From positions 496,001 through 560,000 of the forward strand of contig OW818679.1 in NCBI GenBank assembly GCA_942493145.1: DNA of 64,000 nucleotides. Reading direction: 5' to 3'. Numbering within the stretch: the first letter of the stretch is position 1; every line of letters starts with the position of its first letter. Made by a program: the position numbers and the translations under genes. The stretch is from ENR-C20 sp942493145 (lineage in GTDB: Bacteria; Bacillota; Clostridia; Acetivibrionales; DTU013). This document shows positions 8,146 to 16,392 of this stretch, piece by piece. The notes beneath the pieces are model-generated. The model had not been told where the DNA came from. It saw nothing but the letters and a program-made list of their open reading frames with translations, and searched no databases.

Positions 8146-8720
8146 ACCCTTATGCCACCGCTTTTTTCAATATCCTCTGCATTTCCAAACCTTTCTTTCA
8201 TCATTTCCTTCAACGTCGAGCCTCCCTTGTTGTGAAAAGCCACGAGCCACAAAGCGCCACCAGATTCAAGATAGTCAAAGGCTTCATTAATAAGTGCAAG
8301 GTTCAGTTTTTTGCCCGCCGCGATGGGAGGATTTGTGACGATATCTCCGAAATGCCTGCCTTCAAAACTGGAAAACAGGTCACTTTGAGTAACTTTGACT
8401 TCCAGCTTGTTTAATCTGGCGTTTCTGGTGGAATATTCAACAGCCCTGTTGTTTATATCTGCCATATCCACTGCCAGTTCCGGGAACAGTGCTTTCAAAA
8501 ACAGACCAATGGCTCCGTAACCGCAGCCCAGGTCGAGTAAGGTACTGCTGCTGGGTGAAAAGTTTTTAATAAGTATTTCAGATGCACGGTCTATTCGTTC
8601 GTCAAAGGAGAAGACTCCGCTGACCGTGGTAAACGTCAGTGACGCTCCCTTAAATGTCTGACTGAAAACTTTTTCCTTTATTTCGGAAATCGGGTTGCTG
8701 GTGTAATAATGTTCACTCAT
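8115..8720 (-). CDS. Class I SAM-dependent methyltransferase (RsmC/YbxB-like)
   Basis: A 201-residue protein that looks like the catalytic half of 16S rRNA (guanine-N2) methyltransferases. It has the SAM-binding motif LLDLGCGYGAIGL, the acidic motif at VDMADINNRA and the target-amine motif DIVTNPPIAAGK (NPP-[FYI]). It starts with ATG at 8720. It lies on the opposite strand between ecfA1 and ecfA2 and overlaps the end of ecfA1. A role in rRNA modification is inferred from family likeness. Confidence 0.85.
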   Translation of the reverse strand: MSEHYYTSNPISEIKEKVFSQTFKGASLTFTTVSGVFSFDERIDRASEILIKNFSPSSSTLLDLGCGYGAIGLFLKALFPELAVDMADINNRAVEYSTRNARLNKLEVKVTQSDLFSSFEGRHFGDIVTNPPIAAGKKLNLALINEAFDYLESGGALWLVAFHNKGGSTLKEMMKERFGNAEDIEKSGGIRVYKSVRYPNA

Positions 8721-8936
8721 GACTATACCTCGTTAAAAGTGGTTGATAATATTCTGTGTCATATTCGGCAAAAATAGCCGCTGTAGTATCAGTATAGCAT
8801 TTAACATGGAGAAAGAATAGTTTCAAGAAAGTATGGAAATGTATTGAAAATTGTAGTATTGTAGTGAGTATCAACGGCAGTGATAGAGAGCAATACTGCT
8901 GGATTTGCATGCAATACAGGTAAACTGGAGAATAAG

Positions 8937-9794
8937 ATGTCGATTGTAATTGAGGACCTGTCATATATTTATATGCAGGAGACGCCATTTGAAAAACGAG
9001 CATTGAACAATATCAGCCTGGAAATCGGCGATGGAGAATTTGTCGGAATCATTGGACATACAGGTTCAGGAAAATCCACCCTCGTTCAGCATTTCAACGG
9101 GCTTTACAAGCCATCCTCGGGAAGGGTGCTTATAAATGGAACCGATACATCCGGAAAGAACCTTAAAGAGCTGAGGAAGCAGGTGGGGATTGTATTCCAA
9201 TACCCTGAACACCAGCTTTTTGAAGAGACTGTCTACAAGGATATCGCTTTTGGACTTGATAAAAAGAATTTAAATGAGTCAGAGATAAAATCGAGGATTC
9301 AAGAGGTTGCCGGAATTGTCGGGATAAAACCTGAACTCCTTGAAAAGTCGCCTTTTGAGTTATCAGGAGGACAAAAGCGCAGGGTGGCCATTGCCGGGGT
9401 GCTGGTCATGAAGCCCTCTACGCTGATTCTGGACGAACCTACAGCGGGACTCGATCCTAAAGGCAGGGATGAAATATTCGAATTTATTAGAAAAATGCAT
9501 GAAAACCTGGGAATAACCATCTTACTTGTTTCGCACAGCATGGAGGACATAGCCAGACTCGTGGACAGGGTAATCGTTATGAACAAAGGGTCCATTGAGA
9601 TGGACGGACATGTTTCAGATATCTTCAAGCAGACCGAACGCCTCGAAAAAATTGGCCTTTCAGCACCGCAAATATCATATTTAATGAAGAGACTCAAATC
9701 TGTCATACCCGATATTGATGATAATGTTTATACGGTTAGTGATGCAAGGGATGTCCTGCTAAGATATCTCAAGCAGAGGGGCGGTGAAGCATGA
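8937..9794 (+). CDS. ecfA2: ECF transporter ATPase A2
   Basis: The second ATPase of the ECF module, 285 residues. Walker A is GHTGSGKS (40-47), the Q-loop is FQYPEHQ, the signature LSGGQKRRVAIAG and Walker B LILDEPTAGLD. The YPEHQLFE Q-loop is characteristic of EcfA2. The stop overlaps the start of ecfT by 4 nt. The start ATG at 8937 follows a modest CTGGAG site. It forms a heterodimer with EcfA1 even though a minus-strand gene separates them. Confidence 0.95.
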   Translation: MSIVIEDLSYIYMQETPFEKRALNNISLEIGDGEFVGIIGHTGSGKSTLVQHFNGLYKPSSGRVLINGTDTSGKNLKELRKQVGIVFQYPEHQLFEETVYKDIAFGLDKKNLNESEIKSRIQEVAGIVGIKPELLEKSPFELSGGQKRRVAIAGVLVMKPSTLILDEPTAGLDPKGRDEIFEFIRKMHENLGITILLVSHSMEDIARLVDRVIVMNKGSIEMDGHVSDIFKQTERLEKIGLSAPQISYLMKRLKSVIPDIDDNVYTVSDARDVLLRYLKQRGGEA

Positions 9795-10591
9795 TCAAGG
9801 ATATCACCCTCGGACAGTATATACCAGGCGATTCGATTCTTCACAGGGCAGATCCGCGTACGAAGATCCTGCTTACATTCGCATTCATGATTGTAATTTT
9901 CATGATCAGGACATATTTGTCATTTGCCGCAATGACCTTATTTACCATGCTTGCAGTTGTCGCTTCGGGTGTACCTGTCAAATATACGCTCAAAGGACTT
10001 AAGCCCATACTTGTAATCATAATTTTTACTACAATAATAAACATATTCACGACGGGCGGTACACCAATAATTGACTACGGTATTCTTAGGTATATTACGT
10101 ATGAAGGTCTGAAGACGGCGTTTCTGCTGGCGCTGAGACTGGCGATCCTTATAATCGGAGCTTCGCTTCTGACTTTCACCACTTCGCCGATATTTCTGAC
10201 AGATGGAATCGAAAAATTGCTCGATCCTTTTAAAAAACTCGGTCTGCCGGCACATGAACTTGCGATGATGATGACCATAGCACTCAGGTTCATACCGACG
10301 TTGTTGGAGGAAACAGACAAGATAATGAAGGCACAAACAGCCAGAGGCGCGGATTTTGATTCGGGCAACCTCATACAGAGGGCTAAAAGCTTCATACCTG
10401 TTTTAGTCCCGCTCTTTGTCAGTGCTTTCAGAAGGGCTGATGAACTGGCAACAGCAATGGAATCCAGATGCTACAGGGGAAGTGAAGGAAGAACGAGGAT
10501 GAGACAACTGGCTTTAACCCGAGTAGATCTTTTGCTATGTGTGGTTTTTGTCCTTTTTTCAGCGGGGTTGCTGCTTCTGGAGTATATATAG
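9791..10591 (+). CDS. ecfT: ECF transporter transmembrane subunit T
   Basis: A 266-residue integral membrane protein with about five hydrophobic segments. It couples the ATPases to interchangeable substrate-binding S proteins. The N-terminal IPGDSILHRADPRTKILL segment and the Ala-Arg-Gly coupling motif ARGADF (with a second basic region SRCYRG) are diagnostic. It overlaps ecfA2 (ATGA), so the two are translationally coupled. Confidence 0.95.
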   Translation: MIKDITLGQYIPGDSILHRADPRTKILLTFAFMIVIFMIRTYLSFAAMTLFTMLAVVASGVPVKYTLKGLKPILVIIIFTTIINIFTTGGTPIIDYGILRYITYEGLKTAFLLALRLAILIIGASLLTFTTSPIFLTDGIEKLLDPFKKLGLPAHELAMMMTIALRFIPTLLEETDKIMKAQTARGADFDSGNLIQRAKSFIPVLVPLFVSAFRRADELATAMESRCYRGSEGRTRMRQLALTRVDLLLCVVFVLFSAGLLLLEYI

Positions 10592-10631
10592 CAATGCTTA
10601 TTTTGCAAATGATATTTTGAGGGAAGGATAA

Positions 10632-11384
10632 ATGAGAAATATTAAGCTCACCATAGAATATGACGGTACGGCCTACCATGGGTGGCAGAGCCAGATAAAT
10701 GCCATAACGGTGCAGGACGTGCTTCAAGCAGCAATATCGGGATTGACGGGGGAAGATACTTCTGTGACAGGTGCTGGCAGGACGGATAACGGAGTTCATG
10801 CACTTGGGCAGGTAGCTAATTTTTATACGACTTCGGCGATTCCGGCGGATAAGTTTTCCTTTGCTCTCAACTCAATGCTGCCTGAGGATATAACAATAAG
10901 GAAATCAGAGGAAGTACCTGAGAGCTTCCATTCAAGGTTTTCTGCAACTGGAAAGAAATATATCTACAAAATCTATAATTCAAACTTCCCATCACCATTA
11001 TTAAGGGATAGGGCCTTCCATGTGTCCCGCCCTTTGGATCTTGAACGCATGCAGGCGGCAACGGCGGGTTTTGTTGGAACACATGATTTTTCGGCTTTCA
11101 TGTCAACGGGGAGCAGCGTCAAATCGACAGTACGAACTGTAAGGAGCATATTTCTTGATAGACATGGGGACGTTATCAGGATGAAGATAGAAGGTAATGG
11201 CTTTCTTTATAATATGGTCAGGATAATAGCCGGAACACTTATAGAGGTCGGAAATGGCAGGATAGCGCCGGAGGACGTCCCAGGGATCATCGAAGGGCTG
11301 GATAGGAAAAAGGCAGGCAAGACTGCGCCGCCGCAGGGACTGTATCTGGCGGAGGTGGTTTATGGTGAAGGGACACATCTCTAG
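10632..11384 (+). CDS. truA: tRNA pseudouridine(38-40) synthase
   Basis: Makes pseudouridine at positions 38-40 of the tRNA anticodon arm. It has 250 residues, with the catalytic Asp52 in GAGRTDNGVHALGQ and the N-terminal IEYDGTAYHGWQ. Its last codons (GEGTHL then TAG) are written by a copy of the dispersed GGGACACATCTC repeat, so the repeat has replaced or extended the natural C-terminus. In Clostridia truA regularly follows ecfT and precedes rplM. Confidence 0.96.
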   Translation: MRNIKLTIEYDGTAYHGWQSQINAITVQDVLQAAISGLTGEDTSVTGAGRTDNGVHALGQVANFYTTSAIPADKFSFALNSMLPEDITIRKSEEVPESFHSRFSATGKKYIYKIYNSNFPSPLLRDRAFHVSRPLDLERMQAATAGFVGTHDFSAFMSTGSSVKSTVRTVRSIFLDRHGDVIRMKIEGNGFLYNMVRIIAGTLIEVGNGRIAPEDVPGIIEGLDRKKAGKTAPPQGLYLAEVVYGEGTHL

Positions 11385-11425
11385 CAGGGGGATGGGACTA
11401 TGCGGGTCAGAGAAATGTCCCTTTC
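11368..11425 (+). repeat. Dispersed GGGACACATCTC repeat overlapping the truA stop
   Basis: Left arm AAGGGACACATCTCTAGCAGG, right arm GTCAGAGAAATGTCCCTT. The TAG inside the left arm is the truA stop codon (11382-11384). Confidence 0.75.
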
Positions 11426-11479
11426 TGAATTGGCGAAGTCCAGGCTTTCCAGGGTAAGCTAGGACTTACGAATTAAACC

Positions 11480-11529
11480 GGGACACATCTCAGGCCCGTG
11501 AAACTTGCTACTTGCAAGAGATGTGTCCC
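11480..11529 (+). repeat. Perfect inverted repeat of the GGGACA family
   Basis: GGGACACATCTC and its exact complement GAGATGTGTCCC flank a 26-nt middle. This is the most symmetric member of the family in the window. It lies in the ~510-nt gap between truA and rplM. Confidence 0.75.
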
Positions 11530-11636
11530 CTGACCCGAAAATATGACATGGCGAGCGACTTACAGAGAGATAAGCGAAAAATGAGCCTGTTAAGAAGAGA
11601 TAATGAGAGATAAATTAAAAATTTAAGAATATACTC

Positions 11637-11665
11637 TTGACACGCTATGAGTCCTGTATTAAAAT
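11637..11665 (+). promoter_or_regulatory. Promoter for rplM-rpsI
   Basis: Consensus TTGACA (11637-11642), 17-nt spacer, TAAAAT (11660-11665). It drives rplM-rpsI, which is a separate transcript in many Firmicutes. Confidence 0.75.
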
Positions 11666-11893
11666 GATATAGCGTCAATAAAGTGCCGTTTTATGCGAAA
11701 GCTTAAATCTGGCATTTTACCAATATAAAATGAAGTAATACCTTTATACGTTACTATAATGAAGTTACATCATTTTATGACATTATTGAAAATATGTTGC
11801 GCTTTAAAAACCTAAAGCAACATATATAAATATATCAATAGATATTGTTGCAAAGAAGTATTGGAGAAAGAGTTTGAGGAGGAAAGTAATTCC
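11666..11893 (+). promoter_or_regulatory. rplM leader with stable hairpin
   Basis: About 225 nt of AT-rich leader between promoter and rplM. A strong stem forms between ATGTTGC and GCAACAT with paired CTTTA/TAAAG (11794-11823). L13 leaders are known autoregulatory RNAs in Bacilli; this may be a clostridial counterpart, but I do not recognise the Bacillus motif itself. Confidence 0.4.
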
Positions 11894-12328
11894 ATGAAGA
11901 CTTTTATGGCAAAGGCCGAAGAAGTTCAAAGAAAATGGTACGTGGTGGATGCTGAAGGAAAAGCCCTGGGCAGACTTTCAAGCGAAGTAGCCAAAGTTTT
12001 GAGGGGTAAGAATAAACCCATCTATACACCTCATGTCGATACCGGCGATCATGTAATAGTAATCAATGCAGAGAAGGTTGTCCTCACCGGCAACAAGCTC
12101 GAAGGCAAGATCTACAGACATTTTTCGGGATATCCGGGCGGTATGAAGGAAGTCAAATACAAAGACATGATGCAAAGCAAGCCTGAAAAGGTTATTGAAC
12201 TTGCAATAAAAGGCATGCTCCCCCATAACACCCTTGGACGTGCCATGTTCACGAAGCTGAAGGTTTATAAAGGTTCAGAGCACGAACATCAGGCACAGAA
12301 ACCCGAAAATCTGGAAATTAATATTTAA
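11894..12328 (+). CDS. rplM: Ribosomal protein L13 (uL13)
   Basis: 144 residues, the usual size. Characteristic segments are RKWYVVDAEGKALGRLSSEV, the VDTGDHVIVINAEKV strand, the YRHFSGYPGG motif and the C-terminal HEHQAQKPE. The ATG at 11894 lies behind GAGGAGGAAAG. It is followed at once by rpsI. Confidence 0.98.
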   Translation: MKTFMAKAEEVQRKWYVVDAEGKALGRLSSEVAKVLRGKNKPIYTPHVDTGDHVIVINAEKVVLTGNKLEGKIYRHFSGYPGGMKEVKYKDMMQSKPEKVIELAIKGMLPHNTLGRAMFTKLKVYKGSEHEHQAQKPENLEINI

Positions 12329-12348
12329 TAGGGAGGAGGAGCATAGAG

Positions 12349-12744
12349 ATGGCTACGAAGATACAGTATTACGGAACTGGTAGGAGAAAGAAGTCAATCG
12401 CACGTGTAAGGCTTATTCCTGGTGAAGGAAAAGTCACGATAAATGACAGGAGCCTTGATGACTATTTCGGGCTTGTAACCCTTAAGATGATAGTAAAACA
12501 GCCGTTGGTCCTCACCGGAACAGAAGGCAAATTCGATGTTGTTTGCAAGGTGCTTGGCGGTGGATATACCGGACAGGCAGGAGCAATCAGACACGGAATT
12601 TCCAGAGCGCTGCTAAAAGTTGACGAAGAACAAAGGGGAATTCTCAAGAAAGCTGGTTTCCTGACAAGGGATCCGAGAATGAAGGAAAGAAAGAAATACG
12701 GTCTCAAAAAGGCAAGAAGGGCACCACAGTTCTCAAAGAGATAA
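12349..12744 (+). CDS. rpsI: Ribosomal protein S9 (uS9)
   Basis: 131 residues with YYGTGRRKKSIARVRL at the start, the GGGYTGQAGAIRHGI segment and the invariant C-terminal SKR tail that reaches the P-site tRNA. Preceded by GGGAGGAGG. A terminator follows 30 nt after the stop. Confidence 0.98.
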   Translation: MATKIQYYGTGRRKKSIARVRLIPGEGKVTINDRSLDDYFGLVTLKMIVKQPLVLTGTEGKFDVVCKVLGGGYTGQAGAIRHGISRALLKVDEEQRGILKKAGFLTRDPRMKERKKYGLKKARRAPQFSKR

Positions 12745-12776
12745 TCATTTATATATTGCATATACAGAAGCCATGG

Positions 12777-12806
12777 AGAACGGTATACAAAATATACCGT
12801 TCTTTT
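12777..12806 (+). terminator. Intrinsic terminator after rpsI
   Basis: GAACGGTATA, loop CAAAA, TATACCGTTC, then TTTT. Confidence 0.85.
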
Positions 12807-12822
12807 GGCGTAAAAAGGTAAT

Positions 12823-12873
12823 GGGACACTTCTCTAACAGGTAGTAAGGCTACGAGGGTCTGAGAAATGTCCC
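12823..12873 (+). repeat. Dispersed GGGACA hairpin repeat
   Basis: GGGACACTTCTCTAACAGG as left arm, a middle containing GGCTACGAGGGTCTGAG, and GAAATGTCCC as right arm. Confidence 0.75.
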
Positions 12874-12880
12874 GGGTAAG

Positions 12881-12930
12881 AGGGACACATCTCCAGCGGG
12901 GAGTATGGCTACGAGGGTATAGGGAGGGCA
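12881..12930 (+). repeat. Half copy of the GGGACA repeat fused to a gene leader
   Basis: GAGGGACACATCTCCAGCGG plus the middle GGCTACGAGGGT are present, but the right arm is missing; the sequence passes directly into the AGGGAGGG ribosome-binding site of the amidohydrolase gene. It is in tandem with the copy at 12823. Confidence 0.65.
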
Positions 12931-12932
12931 AA

Positions 12933-14114
12933 ATGCTGCTTGTCAGAAATGCAAAGATTCTATCCATGGCTGGAATCAATTACGAGAACGGATACATACT
13001 GGCCGATGAGGGGAAAATAATCAAACTGGGCGCGAATGAGGCCGAGATTGCAGACAATATTACAGGTTCAGAACTGGAAATTATAGACGCAAAGGGACAG
13101 TACGTACTTCCGGGCTTCATAGATGCGCACTGCCATGTTGGGATGTGGGAGGATGCAGTTGGCTTTGAGGGTGATGACGGCAATGAGATGACAGACCCGA
13201 TAATGCCTCAGTTGCGTGCCATAGACGGCATATACCACTCTGACAGGTCATTCACAGAAGCCAGGGAAAACGGTATTACGACAGTAGTCACAGGTCCCGG
13301 CAGCGCCAATGTCATCGGCGGCCAGTTTGCAGCGCTCAAGACATACGGGCGTAGCGTCGATGAGATGATTCTGAAGGAGCCTGTTGCCATGAAGATTGCT
13401 TTTGGGGAAAATCCTAAAACCGTCTACCATGAAAAAAGGCAGACGCCCATGACTAGAATGGCAACGGCAGCGCTTTTGAGGGAAAGCCTTATGAAGGCCA
13501 GGGAATATAAACAGCTTCTGGATAATTACGAGATCGATAGTGAGAATAACGACAAGCCTGATATTGACATAAAGCTCGAAGCACTGATCAGGGTGCTGAA
13601 CAGAGAAATTCCGGTTAAAGCTCATGCGCACAGGGCGGATGATATTCTTACTGCAATAAGGATTGCAAAGGAGTTCAACCTGAGAATAACCATAGAGCAC
13701 TGTACTGAAGGCCACCTTATAGCCGACACTCTCAGAGAGGAAGGTATGGTGGCAATAAGCGGACCACTGTTGTCCGACAGGTCGAAGATCGAACTCAGGA
13801 ATCTGACGGTTGCTTCTCCTGGCATTCTTTCAAAGGCTGGAATAAAAGTGGCTTTAATGACCGACCATCCGTGCATTCCGATCCAGTATCTTTCATTGTG
13901 CGCAGCAGTTGCTGTCAGGGAAGGAATGGATGAGGAAGAGGCCCTGAAAGCTATTACCATAAATGCTGCCGAAATAACGGGGATAGATGACCGGGTAGGA
14001 AGCCTGGTGACTGGCAAGGATGCAGACATTGCGATATTTGATGGACATCCCCTTGAACTGAAGACACGAGTGGTTTATACAATAATAAACGGACGCATTG
14101 TTTATAAAAGGTAG
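12933..14114 (+). CDS. Amidohydrolase (imidazolonepropionase-like)
   Basis: A 393-residue metal-dependent hydrolase. The metal site is seen as GFIDAHCHVG (HxH near residue 70), HAHRADD, IEHCTEGH and an Asp in MTDHPCIP near the C-terminal third. The flanking beta-sandwich appears at both ends (LLVRNAKIL and ADIAIFDGHPLE). Substrate cannot be told from sequence. The ATG at 12933 follows AGGGAGGG. Copies of the hairpin repeat sit directly before and after the gene. Confidence 0.88.
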   Translation: MLLVRNAKILSMAGINYENGYILADEGKIIKLGANEAEIADNITGSELEIIDAKGQYVLPGFIDAHCHVGMWEDAVGFEGDDGNEMTDPIMPQLRAIDGIYHSDRSFTEARENGITTVVTGPGSANVIGGQFAALKTYGRSVDEMILKEPVAMKIAFGENPKTVYHEKRQTPMTRMATAALLRESLMKAREYKQLLDNYEIDSENNDKPDIDIKLEALIRVLNREIPVKAHAHRADDILTAIRIAKEFNLRITIEHCTEGHLIADTLREEGMVAISGPLLSDRSKIELRNLTVASPGILSKAGIKVALMTDHPCIPIQYLSLCAAVAVREGMDEEEALKAITINAAEITGIDDRVGSLVTGKDADIAIFDGHPLELKTRVVYTIINGRIVYKR

Positions 14115-14166
14115 AGGGACGCTTCTCTAACAGGAAGCAGGTCTTTGTGGCCTTAGAAATGTCCCG
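14115..14166 (+). repeat. Dispersed GGGACA hairpin repeat
   Basis: AGGGACGCTTCTCTAACAGG as left arm and GCCTTAGAAATGTCCCGC as right arm, starting at the base after the amidohydrolase stop codon. Confidence 0.7.
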
Positions 14167-14192
14167 CTTTGAAGGATGAAAGGTACTGATTA

Positions 14193-14729
14193 ATGATCAA
14201 GATAACTACCAATTCTGCAGAGGAGACGGCAGAAGCCGGATTCTGGCTTGGAAGCCTTTTGAAGCCGGGCGATGTCGTATGCCTTTCAGGAGGGCTGGGG
14301 GCAGGTAAGACAGCCTTTGCCGGAGGAATGGCCAAAGCACTTGGGATAGGGGGCTATATAACCAGCCCCACCTTCAGCATTGTCAATGAATATAAGGGCA
14401 GGATTCCGCTCTATCATTTTGATGTATACCGGATAGCGGATACTGATGAGATGTTCGAAATCGGCTTCGAGGAATACCTGGATGCAGGCGGGGTGGTTGC
14501 CATAGAATGGGCTGAGCTCATAGACGGGTTGATACCGGAAAAGCATATAAGCGTCAGTATAGAGAAGGACATCAAATTCAATTCGAACGGTAATTCTGAT
14601 GATTTTAACAAACGAATAATAACCTGCGAGTTCTTCGGAGATGGTGGAAGTGAAGCTGAAGAGGCGCTGAAGGCTGAAGTTGCATTAAAGAGGGGAAACA
14701 CTGATACAGAAGGGAGACCTGCCATATGA
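14193..14729 (+). CDS. tsaE: tRNA t6A biosynthesis ATPase TsaE
   Basis: P-loop ATPase of the t6A37 tRNA modification complex with TsaB, TsaD and TsaC. Walker A is GGLGAGKT (33-40); TSPTFSIVNEY and the HFDVYRI segment are family signatures, as is the IEWAE motif. At 178 residues it carries an extra C-terminal Glu/Ala-rich tail of ~20 residues. The stop overlaps tsaB by 4 nt. Confidence 0.95.
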   Translation: MIKITTNSAEETAEAGFWLGSLLKPGDVVCLSGGLGAGKTAFAGGMAKALGIGGYITSPTFSIVNEYKGRIPLYHFDVYRIADTDEMFEIGFEEYLDAGGVVAIEWAELIDGLIPEKHISVSIEKDIKFNSNGNSDDFNKRIITCEFFGDGGSEAEEALKAEVALKRGNTDTEGRPAI

Positions 14730-15478
14730 AAGTACTTGCGGTTGACACATCTTCAACAGTTGCAGCTGTGGCAGTAATGGATGAGGGAGGCCTGCTGGGC
14801 GAATACTCGCTTAATTACGGCAAGACTCATTCTCAAAGGTTGATGCCCATGATTGAAGAGCTTCTTGGCGGGCTGGGGATGACGCCTGCCGATGTGGATC
14901 TGTATGCGGCTTCCAGTGGTCCAGGGTCCTTCACAGGGCTGAGGATAGGAATTACAACAATAAAAGCAATGGCATATGCGCAGAGCAAACCTGTAATCAG
15001 CATCCCTACGCTGGACGCCCTGGCGTTGAACATTTCCGGCACTTCCGGGCTTGTATGCCCTGTCATGGATGCCAGGAACAGGCAGGTTTACACAGCACTA
15101 TATCAAAACTCCTCAGCAGGCGTGACAAACATCACTGAATATATGGGAATAATGGTTGAAGAGCTTGTTCAGATGATAAAAGATAAGAATTCCGATGTTG
15201 TATTTGTGGGAGAGGCAGTAGCTCTCTACAGGGAATATTTCAAAGAAAGTCTGGGTGAGCGCTGCAGTTTTGCCCCTCCTTCGCTTATGCTGCAAAGGGC
15301 AGCCTCCGTAGCACAGCTGGCACTGGAAAGAGCCGGTGAGGGAAAGACCGAAAGCTGCTACGACATGACTCCGTTTTATCTTAGGAAACCACAGGCTGAG
15401 CGTGAATATGAAAAGAAGCAGCTTGCCGGGAAGATTGAGCAGCATGAAGCAAAACAATCGGGAGTGGTTACGTTATGA
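14726..15478 (+). CDS. tsaB: tRNA t6A biosynthesis protein TsaB
   Basis: Pseudo-kinase-fold partner of TsaD. The N-terminus VLAVDTSSTVAAVAV, the THSQRLMP segment and the GPGSFTGLRIGI motif are typical. The 250 residues fit the family. It overlaps tsaE and rimI by 4 nt at each end, giving a tight tsaE-tsaB-rimI operon. The catalytic partner tsaD is at 31372 in the same window. Confidence 0.95.
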   Translation: MKVLAVDTSSTVAAVAVMDEGGLLGEYSLNYGKTHSQRLMPMIEELLGGLGMTPADVDLYAASSGPGSFTGLRIGITTIKAMAYAQSKPVISIPTLDALALNISGTSGLVCPVMDARNRQVYTALYQNSSAGVTNITEYMGIMVEELVQMIKDKNSDVVFVGEAVALYREYFKESLGERCSFAPPSLMLQRAASVAQLALERAGEGKTESCYDMTPFYLRKPQAEREYEKKQLAGKIEQHEAKQSGVVTL

Positions 15479-15939
15479 TTGGTTTGGAGATTATCGATGC
15501 CTGTGCTGTGCATGTAGACGATATAATAATAGTGGAAAACCTGTGCTTCACCATACCGTGGTCGAGGGACTCCATCCATGAGGAGATTTCAGAAAACGAT
15601 CTGGCAATATACCTTGTGGCCATGGTTGGAGGACAAATTGTTGGTTATGCAGGAATGTGGCATATTTGTGACGAGGGACACATAACCAATATAGCAGTAC
15701 ACCCGGAGTTCAGGAAAGAGGGCATAGGCGGTGCATTACTGGCAGAACTCATAGACAGGGGCAGGAAAGCCGGAATCGTAGCAATGACTCTTGAAGTACG
15801 AAAAAGCAACATCGCTGCAAGGGCATTGTATACAAAATTCGGCTTCAGGGACCGCGGTCTGCGGAAAGCCTACTACGCCGATAACAACGAGGACGCTATT
15901 GTTATGTGGAGAAGAGAAGGTTATCCTCTACCTCAGTAG
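15475..15939 (+). CDS. rimI: Ribosomal-protein-alanine N-acetyltransferase
   Basis: GNAT-fold acetyltransferase, 154 residues. The acetyl-CoA loop is seen in VHPEFRKEGIGGALL, and LEVRKSNIAARALYTKFGF is the RimI signature. It is expected to acetylate the N-terminal Ala of ribosomal protein S18. Its 3' end overlaps the convergent DUF192 gene by 38 nt. Confidence 0.93.
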   Translation: MIGLEIIDACAVHVDDIIIVENLCFTIPWSRDSIHEEISENDLAIYLVAMVGGQIVGYAGMWHICDEGHITNIAVHPEFRKEGIGGALLAELIDRGRKAGIVAMTLEVRKSNIAARALYTKFGFRDRGLRKAYYADNNEDAIVMWRREGYPLPQ

Positions 15940-16246
15940 AAGTTTTTAATGCAGTGCCTGCGGGAAGCTCAAGGACACTATGGGCGGTCCCGACTATTTT
16001 ACTTATCCTCCAGGGCTTGATGCTCTCGCAAATATGCACTACCCTGTTGTTTTTGTCAAGGAATACCGCATCTATGGGAAACCTCATGAAGAACATATGT
16101 ATCGAATTACAGGGGACAATCAACAAGCCTTTTCCGGATGACAATTCTTTTCTGCCCATCAATCCGATAAAACGGGAGGCAAAATTGTCGGCAACACTGC
16201 AATTGTCAGCAAGAACAGTGTTTTTAGAAGCATTGGATATTTTCAT
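15902..16246 (-). CDS. DUF192 family protein
   Basis: 114 residues with the family hallmarks RFIGLMGRKEL, a central SIHMFFMRFPIDAVFLD and a C-terminal VLELPAGTA. DUF192 proteins are widespread; the function is unknown. No signal peptide is seen, unlike many relatives. Convergent with rimI. Confidence 0.88.
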   Translation of the reverse strand: MKISNASKNTVLADNCSVADNFASRFIGLMGRKELSSGKGLLIVPCNSIHMFFMRFPIDAVFLDKNNRVVHICESIKPWRISKIVGTAHSVLELPAGTALKTSTEVEDNLLFST

Positions 16247-16336
16247 AAGAGTATCTCCATAACATTCAAAATCACAAAATTGACTTTCATAAATGACATT
16301 ATATCAAAAAAACATTCTAAATATCACCTGCATTAT

Positions 16337-16365
16337 GAGACATAAAGTCCGATTTGCCGTATAAT
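16337..16365 (+). promoter_or_regulatory. Promoter for the sigma/anti-sigma operon
   Basis: GAGACA (16337-16342), 17-nt spacer, TATAAT (16360-16365), 28 nt before the sigma factor start. Confidence 0.55.
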
Positions 16366-16392
16366 TTAAATAGGCAAGGTGGTGATAAGCCT

